64,000 bases of DNA from an uncultured Alphaproteobacteria bacterium (lineage in GTDB: Bacteria > Pseudomonadota > Alphaproteobacteria > HIMB59 > GCA-002718135), in the NCBI GenBank assembly GCA_902582755.1, contig CACHSZ010000005.1, positions 1 to 64,000 of the forward strand, read 5' to 3'. The translations under genes were made by a program, and so were the position numbers. Of this stretch, positions 28,491-37,464 are shown in pieces. The notes under the pieces were generated by a model, which was given only the letters and a program-made list of their open reading frames with translations, had not been told where the DNA came from and ran no database searches. Every line of letters begins with the position of its first letter. The stretch's first letter is position 1.

Positions 28491-28949
28491 TTAATTATTT
28501 CTATATCTATCTAAATATCCCTGTAAAATATAAGCAGCCGATTGTTGATCAAGTTTACTTTTTATCTTTGTTTTACTCAAATCAGCTTTTCTCATTTCTT
28601 TAAAGATTACATCTGATGAAAATCTTTCATCCCAAAGAGCTGTAGGTTTCTTAAAAAAGGTTTGAAGATTAATATTAAAATCTCTTACTAATTGGCTTTG
28701 TTTGTTTTCACTATTATCCAGGCTAATCGGCAGACCAAGAATAAATCCTCCAATTTCATACTCTTTCAAAATATCTTTCATGATAATTAAATCTTTATTA
28801 GTTCCTTTTCTTTGGATAATTGAAAGAGGTGTAGCGATAATTTTTGATCTATCGCTTACTGCAACACCGATCGTTTTAGTTCCTAGGTCTAGACCTACAA
28901 GTATTTGTGATGTATTAAGGCCATCGATTAAATTATTTTGATCATTCAT
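28491..28949 (-). CDS. ruvX: YqgF/RuvX-family RNase H-like protein (putative Holliday junction resolvase / rRNA 5' processing)
   Basis: A 152-residue protein with the RNase H-like fold. Motifs are LVGLDLGTKTIGVAVSD at the N-terminus, ILGLPISLD in the middle, and DERFSSDVIFKEM and KLDQQSAAYILQGYLD in the C-terminal half, the family's acidic sites. The ATG at 28949 is preferred to an in-frame codon 39 bp upstream that would overlap the divergent gatC. YqgF in E. coli acts in 16S rRNA 5' maturation. The gene is 29 bp upstream of pyrB on the same strand. Confidence 0.9.
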   Translation of the reverse strand: MNDQNNLIDGLNTSQILVGLDLGTKTIGVAVSDRSKIIATPLSIIQRKGTNKDLIIMKDILKEYEIGGFILGLPISLDNSENKQSQLVRDFNINLQTFFKKPTALWDERFSSDVIFKEMRKADLSKTKIKSKLDQQSAAYILQGYLDRYRNN

Positions 28950-28966
28950 ATAATGGAGCTCATAAA

Positions 28967-29254
28967 TTGAAGATTGATAAAAATACAATAAATAAAATTG
29001 CTCGTCTATCTAGAATAAAGTTAGATGATAAAGAATCTGAAGATTATATTAAGGATCTTAATTCCATTTTAGACTGGGTAGAGCAGTTAAATGAAGTTAA
29101 TACTGAAAATGTAGAACCGTTAAGTAACATATCATCATCAATTTTACCTAAAAGAGAAGATGTATCTAATGATACTAATTCTAGTGAGGAAATTCTTGAA
29201 AACGCTCCTGATAAACTCGAAGGTTTTTTTGCAGTACCAAAGGTGGTAGAATAA
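28967..29254 (+). CDS. gatC: Aspartyl/glutamyl-tRNA amidotransferase subunit C
   Basis: The 95-residue small subunit stabilises GatA and GatB in the transamidosome that makes Gln-tRNA(Gln) and/or Asn-tRNA(Asn). The start is TTG at 28967, supported by a GGAG at 28955-28958 at suitable spacing. The sequence INKIARLSRIKLDDKE and ILDWVEQLNEVNTENVEPL are GatC hallmarks. Its stop overlaps the gatA start by one base. An ATG at 28953 out of frame opens a five-codon mini-ORF whose TGA overlaps the TTG start. Confidence 0.95.
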   Translation: MKIDKNTINKIARLSRIKLDDKESEDYIKDLNSILDWVEQLNEVNTENVEPLSNISSSILPKREDVSNDTNSSEEILENAPDKLEGFFAVPKVVE

Positions 29255-30678
29255 TGTCTAAATCATCTTTGAAACAAACGTTAAAAGATCTCGATACAAA
29301 AAAAATATCAATAAGAGAATTAAATCAGGATTATTTAAAAAGAATTAAGGAAAATGAAAACTTAAATGTTTTTATTCATTTTAGTGAAGAGAATGTTTTA
29401 AAGCAGATAGATAACTTAGAGAATGATAATTCAGCAAAAAAATTAAAAGGTATTCCAATTGCAATCAAGGATCTATTTTGTACTAAAAGTATGCCTACAA
29501 CCGCAGCTTCAAAGATTTTAGAAAATTTTAATCCAACTTACGAATCATTTGTTACTCAAAAATTATTAGATGAAGGATCTATTTTTGTTGGTAAAACAAA
29601 TTTAGATGAGTTTGCTATGGGCTCAGCTACTAATACAAGTTTTTTTGGAAATACAATTAATCCCCTATCAAAAGAGAATGAGCCTTTAGCTCCTGGTGGA
29701 TCTTCTGGTGGTTCCGCAGCCGCAGTTGCTGCAGATTTATGTTTAGGGGCAACTGGAACAGATACAGGCGGATCAATAAGACAGCCAGCTAGCTTTTGTG
29801 GTGTTGTTGGTATCAAACCAACATATGGTTTATGTTCACGATGGGGTATAGCGGCATTTGCATCTAGTTTGGATCAAGCAGGAATTTTTTCTCATAATGT
29901 TGAAGATGCATCAATATTATTACAATCAATAGCTGGGTTTGATCAAAGAGATAGTACAAGTGCTAAAGTAGATATTCCAAATTATTTTGAAAATTTAGAT
30001 GATGATTTAAATGGGAAAACTGTTGGTATACCAAAGGAGTATTCTATTGATGGTACACCAATGGAAATAAGTCAGATATGGGAAGATGCTATCAAGGTTT
30101 TAGAAAAAAAAGGTGTTAAAATTAAAAATATTTCACTTCCTCATACTAAATATGCACTTCCTACTTATTATATAATTGCTCCTGCTGAAGCTTCCTCAAA
30201 TTTAGCTCGTTATGATGGAGTAAAATATGGTTTTAGATCGGAAGAAATTGATTCTCTTGATGAAATGTATGAAAATACAAGAGCTCAAGGTTTTGGAAGA
30301 GAAGTAAAAAGAAGAATTTTAATAGGAACATACGTATTATCTGCAGGATATTATGATGCATATTATCTGAAGGCACAAAAAGTAAGAAAATTAATAGCCG
30401 ATGATTTTAATAAAGCTTTTAAAGAGTGTGATTTTATAGTTACTCCTACTGCACCAAGTGCTGCATTCCCTTTAAATGAAAAACAAAATGACCCTATCAA
30501 AATGTATTTAAATGATGTGTTTACGGTCCCTGCTTCTTTAGCCGGTCTTCCAGGTATTTCCATTCCCTTTGGGAAAAATAAAAATAATTTACCACTGGGT
30601 ATTCAAATATTAGGAAAACACTTTGATGAACAACAAGTTTTTAATACTGCTGTATCTCTAGAAAGATCATATGAATAA
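29254..30678 (+). CDS. gatA: Aspartyl/glutamyl-tRNA amidotransferase subunit A
   Basis: Glutamine-hydrolysing amidase subunit of GatCAB. The amidase-signature catalytic triad is visible: Lys in IPIAIKDLF (about residue 72), cis-Ser in the glycine/serine-rich [15 protein letters not shown] (about 148) and nucleophile Ser in [15 protein letters not shown] (about 172). Length is 474 residues. It overlaps gatB by 8 bp. The presence of the complex implies indirect aminoacylation for glutamine and/or asparagine. Confidence 0.98.
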   Translation: MSKSSLKQTLKDLDTKKISIRELNQDYLKRIKENENLNVFIHFSEENVLKQIDNLENDNSAKKLKGIPIAIKDLFCTKSMPTTAASKILENFNPTYESFVTQKLLDEGSIFVGKTNLDEFAMGSATNTSFFGNTINPLSKENEPLAPGGSSGGSAAAVAADLCLGATGTDTGGSIRQPASFCGVVGIKPTYGLCSRWGIAAFASSLDQAGIFSHNVEDASILLQSIAGFDQRDSTSAKVDIPNYFENLDDDLNGKTVGIPKEYSIDGTPMEISQIWEDAIKVLEKKGVKIKNISLPHTKYALPTYYIIAPAEASSNLARYDGVKYGFRSEEIDSLDEMYENTRAQGFGREVKRRILIGTYVLSAGYYDAYYLKAQKVRKLIADDFNKAFKECDFIVTPTAPSAAFPLNEKQNDPIKMYLNDVFTVPASLAGLPGISIPFGKNKNNLPLGIQILGKHFDEQQVFNTAVSLERSYE

Positions 30679-32146
30679 TTTAATAAAAGGTGAAAAGTAT
30701 GATTGGGAGATGGTAATCGGTCTTGAAATACATGCTCAAGTAAAATCAAATTCTAAATTATTTTCTTCATCATCAACAAAATTTGGATCATCACCAAATA
30801 GTCAAGTGTCTTTAGTCGATGCTGCTATGCCAGGAATGTTGCCTGTTATTAATAAATATTGCGTGGAGCAGGCAGTAAAAACTGGAGTCGGTTTAAATGC
30901 TAAAATTAATAATTATTCTGTCTTTGATAGAAAAAATTACTTTTATGCCGATCTTCCACAAGGATATCAAATTAGTCAGTATAAATATCCAATTGTTGGA
31001 GAAGGAAAAGTTACAATTGATTTTAAAGACGGAACATCAAAAGATATTAGAATTGTAAGATTACATTTAGAACAAGATGCTGGTAAAAGTTTACACGATC
31101 AAAATCCTTCAAAAACATATGTAGATCTTAATAGATCTGGTGTTGCTTTAATGGAAATTGTTAGTGAGCCTGACATTAGAACGCCTGATGAAGCTGGAAT
31201 GTATATATCCAAAATCAGATCAATTTTAATGTATTTAGATACATGTGATGGAAATATGCAAGAGGGCTCGTTAAGAGCTGATGTAAATATTTCAGTAAGA
31301 AAACCTGGTGATGAATATGGAACTCGTTGTGAAATTAAAAACTTAAATTCTATAAAATTTATTAAACAAGCTATTAATTATGAAGCAAAACGACAAATAG
31401 AAATATTGGAGTCTGGGGGGTCTATTGAACAAAATACAATGCTCTTTAATACATCTACTGGTAAAACTAGACCTATGAGAAATAAAGAAGAAGCTCATGA
31501 TTATAGATACTTTCCTGATCCAGATTTATTACCTCTAGAAATTTCTCAAGAGGAAATAGGAAAAATTAAATCATCAATACCAGAGCTTCCAGATGAACTT
31601 AAGAATAAATTTATTGAGACTTATAATTTGTCTAATTATGATGCCTCAGTATTAACTGCAGAGAAACAAACATCTGATTATTTTAATGAAACAATTAATT
31701 CAGATTCAGAATTAAAAGATCATGCAAAAATAGTTGTAAATTGGATTACTTCTGAATTGTTTTCATTATTAAACAAAAATAATTTAGATTTAATTAACTC
31801 TCCAGTATCACCTGAAAACTTAGGACAACTTATAAAGTTAATTTCTACAAATGAAATTTCTGGTAAAATTGCAAAAGATGTATTGGAAGATATGTTTTCT
31901 TCAGGAAAAACAGCTAGACAAATCGTAGATGAAAAGGGCTTACAACAAGTTACAGATCAGGGAGAAATAGAAAAAGTTATTGATGAAGTCATTGCTGAAA
32001 ATTCAAAAATGGTCGAACAGTATCTTGCTGGTAAAGATAAGTTATTAGGCTTCTTTGTTGGTCAAGCAATGAAATTAACTAAAGGAAAAGCTAATCCTAA
32101 AATATTAAATGATATTTTAAAGCAAAAATTAATTAAAAAAAATTAA
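30671..32146 (+). CDS. gatB: Aspartyl/glutamyl-tRNA amidotransferase subunit B
   Basis: Kinase-like and tRNA-binding subunit that activates misacylated tRNA. The N-terminal [24 protein letters not shown] and the mid-protein [11 protein letters not shown] and EIKNLNS motifs are all present. The C-terminal YqeY-like tail domain (about 345-490) ends in a Lys-rich tail. Length is 491 residues. Its 3' end overlaps a convergent small membrane protein gene by 18 bp. Confidence 0.98.
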   Translation: MNNLIKGEKYDWEMVIGLEIHAQVKSNSKLFSSSSTKFGSSPNSQVSLVDAAMPGMLPVINKYCVEQAVKTGVGLNAKINNYSVFDRKNYFYADLPQGYQISQYKYPIVGEGKVTIDFKDGTSKDIRIVRLHLEQDAGKSLHDQNPSKTYVDLNRSGVALMEIVSEPDIRTPDEAGMYISKIRSILMYLDTCDGNMQEGSLRADVNISVRKPGDEYGTRCEIKNLNSIKFIKQAINYEAKRQIEILESGGSIEQNTMLFNTSTGKTRPMRNKEEAHDYRYFPDPDLLPLEISQEEIGKIKSSIPELPDELKNKFIETYNLSNYDASVLTAEKQTSDYFNETINSDSELKDHAKIVVNWITSELFSLLNKNNLDLINSPVSPENLGQLIKLISTNEISGKIAKDVLEDMFSSGKTARQIVDEKGLQQVTDQGEIEKVIDEVIAENSKMVEQYLAGKDKLLGFFVGQAMKLTKGKANPKILNDILKQKLIKKN

Positions 32147-32473
32147 ACGTAAAGTATAGCATCTATAAGCAACAATTATAAAAGTTATAACTATCCAAAT
32201 AATACTTCCCTTATAATTTTCTGCTGCTCTCCAAATTCCGATAGATATAAATATTGTCCAAATAAAAATAAAAATTTTTGAGATCAAAGTAAGATTAGTA
32301 AAGTCTAAAAAAGGTATTTGGGAAACAGAACTATTTGTATTAAAAAAATAAATTTCAAGATTAAAAATAATCAGCAAAACAATACCATTTAATAGTTCGC
32401 CTACTAACCAATAGGATTTCCACAGCTTTACTTTTCCTTCAAAAAAATCTTTTATAATATTTGTAATAGTCAT
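32129..32473 (-). CDS. Small integral membrane protein of unknown function
   Basis: A 114-residue protein with three to four hydrophobic segments (about 22-44, 58-80, 87-105) and aromatic-rich loops ([18 protein letters not shown] near the N-terminus). I do not recognise the family beyond a resemblance to small uncharacterised bacterial membrane proteins. It converges on gatB with an 18-bp overlap. It is followed upstream by a 61-bp spacer to the DUF4198 gene. Codon use is as AT-rich as its neighbours. Confidence 0.7.
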   Translation of the reverse strand: MTITNIIKDFFEGKVKLWKSYWLVGELLNGIVLLIIFNLEIYFFNTNSSVSQIPFLDFTNLTLISKIFIFIWTIFISIGIWRAAENYKGSIIWIVITFIIVAYRCYTLRLIFFN

Positions 32474-32534
32474 TTTATTTTTTTTTATTATAATTGTTCA
32501 TAAAATTTTAAAAGTCATTAAATAATTTAAATCA

Positions 32535-33341
32535 TTAATTTGGAGTTTTTAATGTATAAGAAGTCCATAAAGAATGCCATTTTGCATAATAATCTTTTTT
32601 CTTATTACTACCTTCAGTTATAATCACACTTTCAATTAAATATTTTGTATCTTTTTTAAAGGTGAAATCAAAATATCCAGCCTTATTTGTTCTAATATAT
32701 TCTTTTTTAAAATAGCCATTATTTAGACTCATAATAGAAACTTTATTATTAGGAAGTATTTTATTTTTATATTCTAACAGAATTCTCTTACTTTCATTTA
32801 AATTTTTAAGTGGATTATCCAAAAAAATTAATTCAAACTCCATATTTGTATCGACATCATTTCCATCAAAATGATCTAAACTAATTAATGATTTCGCATA
32901 TCTCTTGTAACTTTCAAAGAAATTATCTGGATAATTATTTTCTTTATGTTTTTGAGCTAAATTCGGATATCCTTTTTGTCTTGTAAATATTTCAAATTTA
33001 ACTAATTCTTCATATTCAACATATTTTGTAACTGACTCAATCTGTATTACATTTAATCCTTTAGACATTTTTTTAATATTAAGGGCAGGAATATCTCCTA
33101 ATCTACCTTTAATTTTTGATTTACTATCCTTAGAATGTAGAAATGAAATTTTAAAATATTCTTTCGTAAATGGTATAGGTGATCCTTCAAAATTCTCTCC
33201 AATAAATATATTTGCTATGGCTTTTTCATTATTTTTTAAGTGATAATTTTTTGGATCAATCCAAAATTCGTGACTTGAGGAGATTTTTGATATTGAAGTT
33301 ATTATAATAATAAATATTAGCTTTTTAATAAAATATTTCAT
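32535..33341 (-). CDS. Periplasmic DUF4198-type protein (putative metal-uptake accessory)
   Basis: A 268-residue exported protein. A hydrophobic signal peptide (about 5-20) ends before SSHEFWIDPKNYHLKN, the HEFW motif typical of DUF4198 proteins, where a mature N-terminal His may bind metal. The C-terminal segment, RTNKAGYFDFTFKKDTKYLI, resembles their carboxypeptidase-regulatory-like beta domain. Some family members are nickel/cobalt uptake components. Two ATGs are possible (33344 or 33341); the second gives a tidy MKYFIKK signal start. It diverges from a HupE/UreJ-type gene with almost no intergenic space. A metal role is inferred from family and pairing. Confidence 0.75.
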   Translation of the reverse strand: MKYFIKKLIFIIIITSISKISSSHEFWIDPKNYHLKNNEKAIANIFIGENFEGSPIPFTKEYFKISFLHSKDSKSKIKGRLGDIPALNIKKMSKGLNVIQIESVTKYVEYEELVKFEIFTRQKGYPNLAQKHKENNYPDNFFESYKRYAKSLISLDHFDGNDVDTNMEFELIFLDNPLKNLNESKRILLEYKNKILPNNKVSIMSLNNGYFKKEYIRTNKAGYFDFTFKKDTKYLIESVIITEGSNKKKDYYAKWHSLWTSYTLKTPN

Positions 33342-33354
33342 CATGTTCTATTAT

Positions 33355-34500
33355 ATGAAAATTATAAAATTATATCTATTTTTAATTCTAATAGTTTTTT
33401 TAAATATATTTTCTAAGTCTTCTATTAGTCATGAAATAAAGCCATCTATTGCGGATTTTTTTTATGATGAAAATTATTTGAATTTTAAAATAAGATTAAA
33501 TGCTGAATTAATATTATCTGATATTGATGCTTCTAACGTTTCTAACACAGACTCTTCCTCATTAAGTGAAATATATGATGAATTTAGAATTTTAAATAAT
33601 AAAGACCTGGAACAAATTTTTCTGAACTCTTGGAATCAAATAAGTTCTAATATTGAAATTAAAATTAATAATGTCTCAAAACAAACTAACTTAATAAAAA
33701 TTGAAGTTGAAGATATTCAAAATTTTGAAATTAGTAGAGATAGTCATGTATATTTTAGAGTTTTATTAGATAAAAATTCTGAACAATTTACATTTAGTTG
33801 GATTAAAAAATATGGCCCAATTATACTGAGAGAGAATAATAATAATAAACTAGAAGATGAATTGTTTACAGAATATTTGCAATCAGGAAAAGTATCAAAT
33901 CAATTTTCTTTTAATGAAAATAATTTTGAAAAAAAATTAGATAGTTTCATTAAATTTTTTATACTTGGAGTGCAGCATATAATTCCAAAGGGTTTAGATC
34001 ATATTTTATTTATTTTTGGCCTTTTTTTATTTTCATCATCTTTAAAAAAATTAATTACACAAATAACGATTTTTACTATTGCCCATTCAATTACTCTTAT
34101 TTTTGTGTCATTATCTGTTATGAAAATAAATCCTCAAATAGTTGAGCCTATCATTGCCCTTACTATAGTTTATGTAGGTTTAGAAAATATTTTTAAAAAT
34201 TATATAAAAGAATATTTCAGGTATATTGTAATTTTATTTTTTGGATTACTTCATGGTTTAGGATTTGCATTAGTATTGAGTGACATAGGTTATAGGAGTA
34301 CAGATTTATTTATAAATCTTTTTTCTTTTAATATTGGTATAGAAGTAGCACAAATATCTATAGTGTTGGTTTTATATATATTGATTGCTTTAAATTTTGC
34401 AAAAAATAAAAATTACAGTATGTTTTTTCAAGTTCCATCATCCATATTAATATCCAGTATTGGTTTGTACTGGTTTTTTGAAAGAATAAATCTTTTTTAA
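33355..34500 (+). CDS. HupE/UreJ-like membrane protein
   Basis: Starts at ATG 33355 (MKIIKLYLF, signal-like); an alternative ATG at 33343 overlaps the divergent start codon. About 381 residues: a signal segment, a ~165-residue extracytoplasmic domain, then a C-terminal domain of about six helices. His-rich motifs are GVQHIIPKGLDHILF, FTIAHSITL and GLLHGLGFALVL, diagnostic of HupE/UreJ_2. HupE proteins mediate nickel diffusion; the long N-domain version is widespread and poorly characterised. Pairing with the divergent DUF4198 gene suggests one metal-related module. Confidence 0.85.
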   Translation: MKIIKLYLFLILIVFLNIFSKSSISHEIKPSIADFFYDENYLNFKIRLNAELILSDIDASNVSNTDSSSLSEIYDEFRILNNKDLEQIFLNSWNQISSNIEIKINNVSKQTNLIKIEVEDIQNFEISRDSHVYFRVLLDKNSEQFTFSWIKKYGPIILRENNNNKLEDELFTEYLQSGKVSNQFSFNENNFEKKLDSFIKFFILGVQHIIPKGLDHILFIFGLFLFSSSLKKLITQITIFTIAHSITLIFVSLSVMKINPQIVEPIIALTIVYVGLENIFKNYIKEYFRYIVILFFGLLHGLGFALVLSDIGYRSTDLFINLFSFNIGIEVAQISIVLVLYILIALNFAKNKNYSMFFQVPSSILISSIGLYWFFERINLF

Positions 34501-34788
34501 ATAATTCTTTTCAATCTTTATAGTAATCCTCACAATTATATTTTTAAAAATATATATTTAATTATTAGAATTTTTTAAAAAATCATTACAATTTTTAAAA
34601 TAATATAAGATATGCAGTTAATTTTTAATATTGTCTGAAAAAAAGTTCTTATAAATATGTCTCATTTTTTCTGTTATTTTTCTTAATAGATATTATTTTA
34701 ACACTTTTCTAGTATTGAGTTATTTAATATATTGAAATATCGTCTATTTATTATAATAGTGATTTATTAATTAAATCAGGAAATTTTT
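34501..34788. other. Longest gene-free stretch (288 bp), upstream of the outer-membrane protein gene
   Basis: Extremely AT-rich spacer with many A/T runs, no convincing ORF and no recognisable RNA gene. A TATAAT at 34752-34757 could be the -10 of the downstream gene (37 bp upstream of the ATG). A TTGAAA at 34732-34737 is only 14 bp away, so the promoter is uncertain. AGGA-like bases near 34778 lie at a plausible ribosome-binding distance from 34789. The length is unusual for this compact genome and may hold regulatory sites. Confidence 0.5.
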
Positions 34789-35427
34789 ATGAAAAAATTA
34801 TTAAATATTTCATCTATTGTCATTCTGATATTTTCATTATCTTCAATAGCCAAAGCAGATTATTTGAAATTGAATTATGGATTAACATCAAATGATAGTG
34901 CTGTTAAGTTAAATGGAACTGGAGCCACAATTGATGATGATGACGAAGGCTTTATGATCAGTGCTGGTACAAAACTTTATGGCAATTTCGGATTAGAGGT
35001 TATGTATTATGATCTCGGTGAAACATCTATTAAAGGTTCAGTTGGTGATAAAATAAAAGTAGATAATGCAGGGTATGTTTTTACTACTGCAGGAACAGTT
35101 AAAAATGAGACTACTGGATATGGAGTGGGTATTTTTGCTGAATCAGAAACTACAACAGGATTGGGAACTTTTTCTGGATTTGTAAAATTAGGAATGCACA
35201 ACTGGGACAGATCAGGTAGCACAACGCTGATTGAGGAAGCTAGTAAATCTTTTGCCTCTAGATTTTATAATGATGGCATAGATATGTATTTTGGCATAGG
35301 AATAAATGCAGGTATTACTGAAAGTATAGCTCTTAATATTTCATATGATAATATGGGATTTTCAGATGATGGAAGTTTAGATAGTGCCGGTTCCTTAACC
35401 TCTATAGGTATTACAGCTAATTTTTAA
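34789..35427 (+). CDS. Small outer-membrane beta-barrel protein (OmpW/OmpA-like fold)
   Basis: 212 residues with a clear signal peptide (MKKLLNIS..., cleavage likely after SIAKA near residue 23). Alternating Gly/aromatic beta-strand patterns follow (for example GFMISAGTKLYGNFGLEVMY), and the C-terminal phenylalanine (SIGITANF) is typical of barrels inserted by the Bam machinery. Size fits an eight-stranded barrel. It stands alone, with a long upstream region and a strong terminator, as expected for an abundant monocistronic envelope protein. The precise family is not resolved. Confidence 0.82.
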   Translation: MKKLLNISSIVILIFSLSSIAKADYLKLNYGLTSNDSAVKLNGTGATIDDDDEGFMISAGTKLYGNFGLEVMYYDLGETSIKGSVGDKIKVDNAGYVFTTAGTVKNETTGYGVGIFAESETTTGLGTFSGFVKLGMHNWDRSGSTTLIEEASKSFASRFYNDGIDMYFGIGINAGITESIALNISYDNMGFSDDGSLDSAGSLTSIGITANF

Positions 35428-35433
35428 TTTAAT

Positions 35434-35470
35434 AAAATAAGACAAATTTTTATAATTTGTCTTATTTTTT
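35434..35470 (+). terminator. Rho-independent terminator after the outer-membrane protein gene
   Basis: A perfect 15-bp inverted repeat (35434-35448 with 35454-35468) around a 5-base loop. The core stem is AATAAGACAAAT and the right arm ends in a T-run. It is AT-rich but long. It starts only 7 bp after the stop codon and separates this gene from the tRNA-Ser. The symmetry (A-run on the left) means it could also stop transcription from the other strand. Confidence 0.85.
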
Positions 35471-35543
35471 ATAACTTACAATATTAGCATTAATCTTGAT
35501 TTTTTTTTCTTTAAATATAAAGTTTAATAATGAAACATTTTCT

Positions 35544-35635
35544 GGAGAGATGGGTGAGTGGCTTAAACCACAGGTTTGCTAAACCTGCGAAGGAAGTAAT
35601 TCCTTCCGAGGGTTCGAATCCCTCTCTCTCCGCCA
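35544..35635 (+). tRNA. tRNA-Ser (GCT anticodon)
   Basis: The class II tRNA fold is readable. Acceptor GGAGAGA (35544-35550) pairs with TCTCTCC (35625-35631). The anticodon stem CAGGT/ACCTG holds loop TTGCTAA with anticodon GCT. The long variable arm is GGAAG..CTTCC, and the T arm GAGGG-TTCGAAT-CCCTC is followed by discriminator G and an encoded CCA. It decodes AGC/AGU. The dapA start codon is only 8 bases after the CCA end. Confidence 0.98.
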
Positions 35636-35643
35636 TATAAATA

Positions 35644-36516
35644 ATGTTTAAAGGAAGTATCCCTGCTGTTATTACGCCATTTCATCAAAATGAAGTTGAT
35701 TATGATAGTTTATATAAAATATTAAATTTTCTAATTGAAAAGGGATCGCATGGATTAGTGCCATGCGGAACAACAGGAGAATCTCCCACTTTATCCCATG
35801 ATGAACATAAAAAAATAATAGAGGAGACAATAAGAATAACAGATAAAAGAATTCCTGTGATTGCAGGAACTGGTTCTAACAATACTCTAGAAGCGATTGA
35901 ATACACTGATCATGCTGAAAGAACAGGTGCTGATGCGGCTTTAGTTGTTACTCCTTACTATAACAAACCAACTCAAACTGGATTATTTGAGCATTATAAA
36001 GCTATTGCAGAAAAAACAAACATACCAATAATTATTTACAACATTCCTGGTAGATCGATAGTTGATATGTCAATAGAAACTATGATTGAATTATCAAAGA
36101 TAAAAAATATTATTGGGGTAAAAGATGCGACAAACGATTTGTTTAGACCCTTACTTACAAAAAGAAAAATGCAAAGTAATTTTTGCTATCTTTCTGGTGA
36201 AGATGGAACTGCGTTAGCATATCTTGCGCAAGGTGGTCATGGTTGTATATCAGTAACTGCAAATGTAGCTCCCGAATTATGTTCTGAAATGCATCGTGCA
36301 TGGCATGATAATAATATTACTAAAGCACAAGATATTAATCTTAAATTATCTTTACTTCATAATGCCTTATTTATTGAATCTAGTCCAGGACCAGTAAAAT
36401 ATGCTGCCTCTTTATTAAATTTATGTAGAGAAGACACAAGACTCCCATTATCTGAAATTACAGAAAATACAAAAAATACAATCAAAAGCACACTTAAAGA
36501 ATTAAATCTTATATAG
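35644..36516 (+). CDS. dapA: 4-hydroxy-tetrahydrodipicolinate synthase
   Basis: Condenses pyruvate with aspartate semialdehyde in lysine and diaminopimelate synthesis. The 290 residues carry GTTGESPTLSHDEH near residue 42, the tyrosine-bearing VVTPYYNKPTQTGLFEHY, IIYNIPGRS and the Schiff-base lysine in IIGVKDATND (about 161). It begins 8 bp after tRNA-Ser with no Shine-Dalgarno sequence, so it is probably co-transcribed with the tRNA. smpB starts directly after its stop. The dapA-smpB-rpoZ order is conserved in alphaproteobacteria. Confidence 0.97.
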   Translation: MFKGSIPAVITPFHQNEVDYDSLYKILNFLIEKGSHGLVPCGTTGESPTLSHDEHKKIIEETIRITDKRIPVIAGTGSNNTLEAIEYTDHAERTGADAALVVTPYYNKPTQTGLFEHYKAIAEKTNIPIIIYNIPGRSIVDMSIETMIELSKIKNIIGVKDATNDLFRPLLTKRKMQSNFCYLSGEDGTALAYLAQGGHGCISVTANVAPELCSEMHRAWHDNNITKAQDINLKLSLLHNALFIESSPGPVKYAASLLNLCREDTRLPLSEITENTKNTIKSTLKELNLI

Positions 36517-36963
36517 ATGAAAATAATAGCTGCTAATAACAGAGCTAATTATAATTTTGCTATATCAAATAAAATAGAAGCAGGTATTGTATTAACAGGC
36601 TCTGAGGTTAAATCCTTAAGAATAAATACAGGATCAATTCGCGGCTCATATATAATTGAACAAAATGGTGAATTATGGCTTCTTAATTCTTATATAAAAA
36701 AATATAAAAATTCTAATGATAAAAATTATGATCCAAGTAGAAATAGAAAATTATTAGTAACAAAGAAAGAATTAAACAAAGTATCTGGATCAATCAGACA
36801 AGGTGGTTTTACTATAGTCCCCATATCTTTATATTTCTCTGATAAAGGTTTTGCGAAATTAAGTTGTGGTATAGCAAAAGGTAAGAAAAAGATAGATAAA
36901 AGAGAGTCTATAAAACAAAGAGATTGGAACATAAAGAAGCAAAGATTATTGAAAAATAATTAA
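36517..36963 (+). CDS. smpB: SsrA-binding protein SmpB
   Basis: Binds tmRNA and brings it to stalled ribosomes. The 148-residue protein has [19 protein letters not shown] followed by TGSEVKSLR, the central [10 protein letters not shown] and the Lys/Arg-rich C-terminal tail ([17 protein letters not shown]) that enters the mRNA channel. It starts immediately after the dapA stop. The tmRNA gene itself was not seen in this window. Confidence 0.97.
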   Translation: MKIIAANNRANYNFAISNKIEAGIVLTGSEVKSLRINTGSIRGSYIIEQNGELWLLNSYIKKYKNSNDKNYDPSRNRKLLVTKKELNKVSGSIRQGGFTIVPISLYFSDKGFAKLSCGIAKGKKKIDKRESIKQRDWNIKKQRLLKNN

Positions 36964-37000
36964 CTATTTACTTTTAATATTTGATCACTATAAGCCTCAT

Positions 37001-37408
37001 ATGGCTAGAATTACAGTTGAAGATTGCATTGATAAATTTCCAAGTAGATTTGAATTAGTTTTGGTTGCTTCTAATAGAGCTAGAAAACTTTATTCAGGAG
37101 AAAGTCCAACGGTTGAAATCGATAATGATAAAAACACTGTTATTGCTTTAAGGGAGATAGCTGAAGAAACTCTCACATCTGAGAAATTAAAAAATGATTT
37201 AATTGAAGAATATCAAGTTAATACCTTTAGTGAAGATGAAGAAATAAATGAACTAGAGGATAACAGTGATGAAAATCAATCAGAAGAAAGCGAAGTTAAT
37301 TCTGATGAAAAATCACAAGATGATGAAAATCTTGAACAAACTTCAGAGGAAACAAATATTAAAACCTCACAAGATAATCAAGAAAATTTATCACATGAAG
37401 ATAAATAG
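37001..37408 (+). CDS. rpoZ: RNA polymerase omega subunit
   Basis: Small RNA polymerase subunit aiding beta' folding and (p)ppGpp response. Residues 1-60 are canonical ([38 protein letters not shown]). The last ~55 residues form a very acidic, Glu/Asp/Ser/Asn-rich tail that looks disordered, making 135 residues in total. A possible promoter (TTTACT at 36967-36972, TATAAG at 36989-36994) precedes it. It is next to the (p)ppGpp enzyme gene, a conserved pairing. Confidence 0.95.
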   Translation: MARITVEDCIDKFPSRFELVLVASNRARKLYSGESPTVEIDNDKNTVIALREIAEETLTSEKLKNDLIEEYQVNTFSEDEEINELEDNSDENQSEESEVNSDEKSQDDENLEQTSEETNIKTSQDNQENLSHEDK

Positions 37409-37464
37409 TAATAAAATTTATAATAAAAAATTTATAATTTAAGTAAATAATTCTAAAATTATTT

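Noticed and set aside
37409-37464. Two AAATTTATAAT repeats before the rsh gene
   Set aside because: A/T-only sequence repeats of this kind arise readily in this composition; no pairing or spacing suggests an operator.
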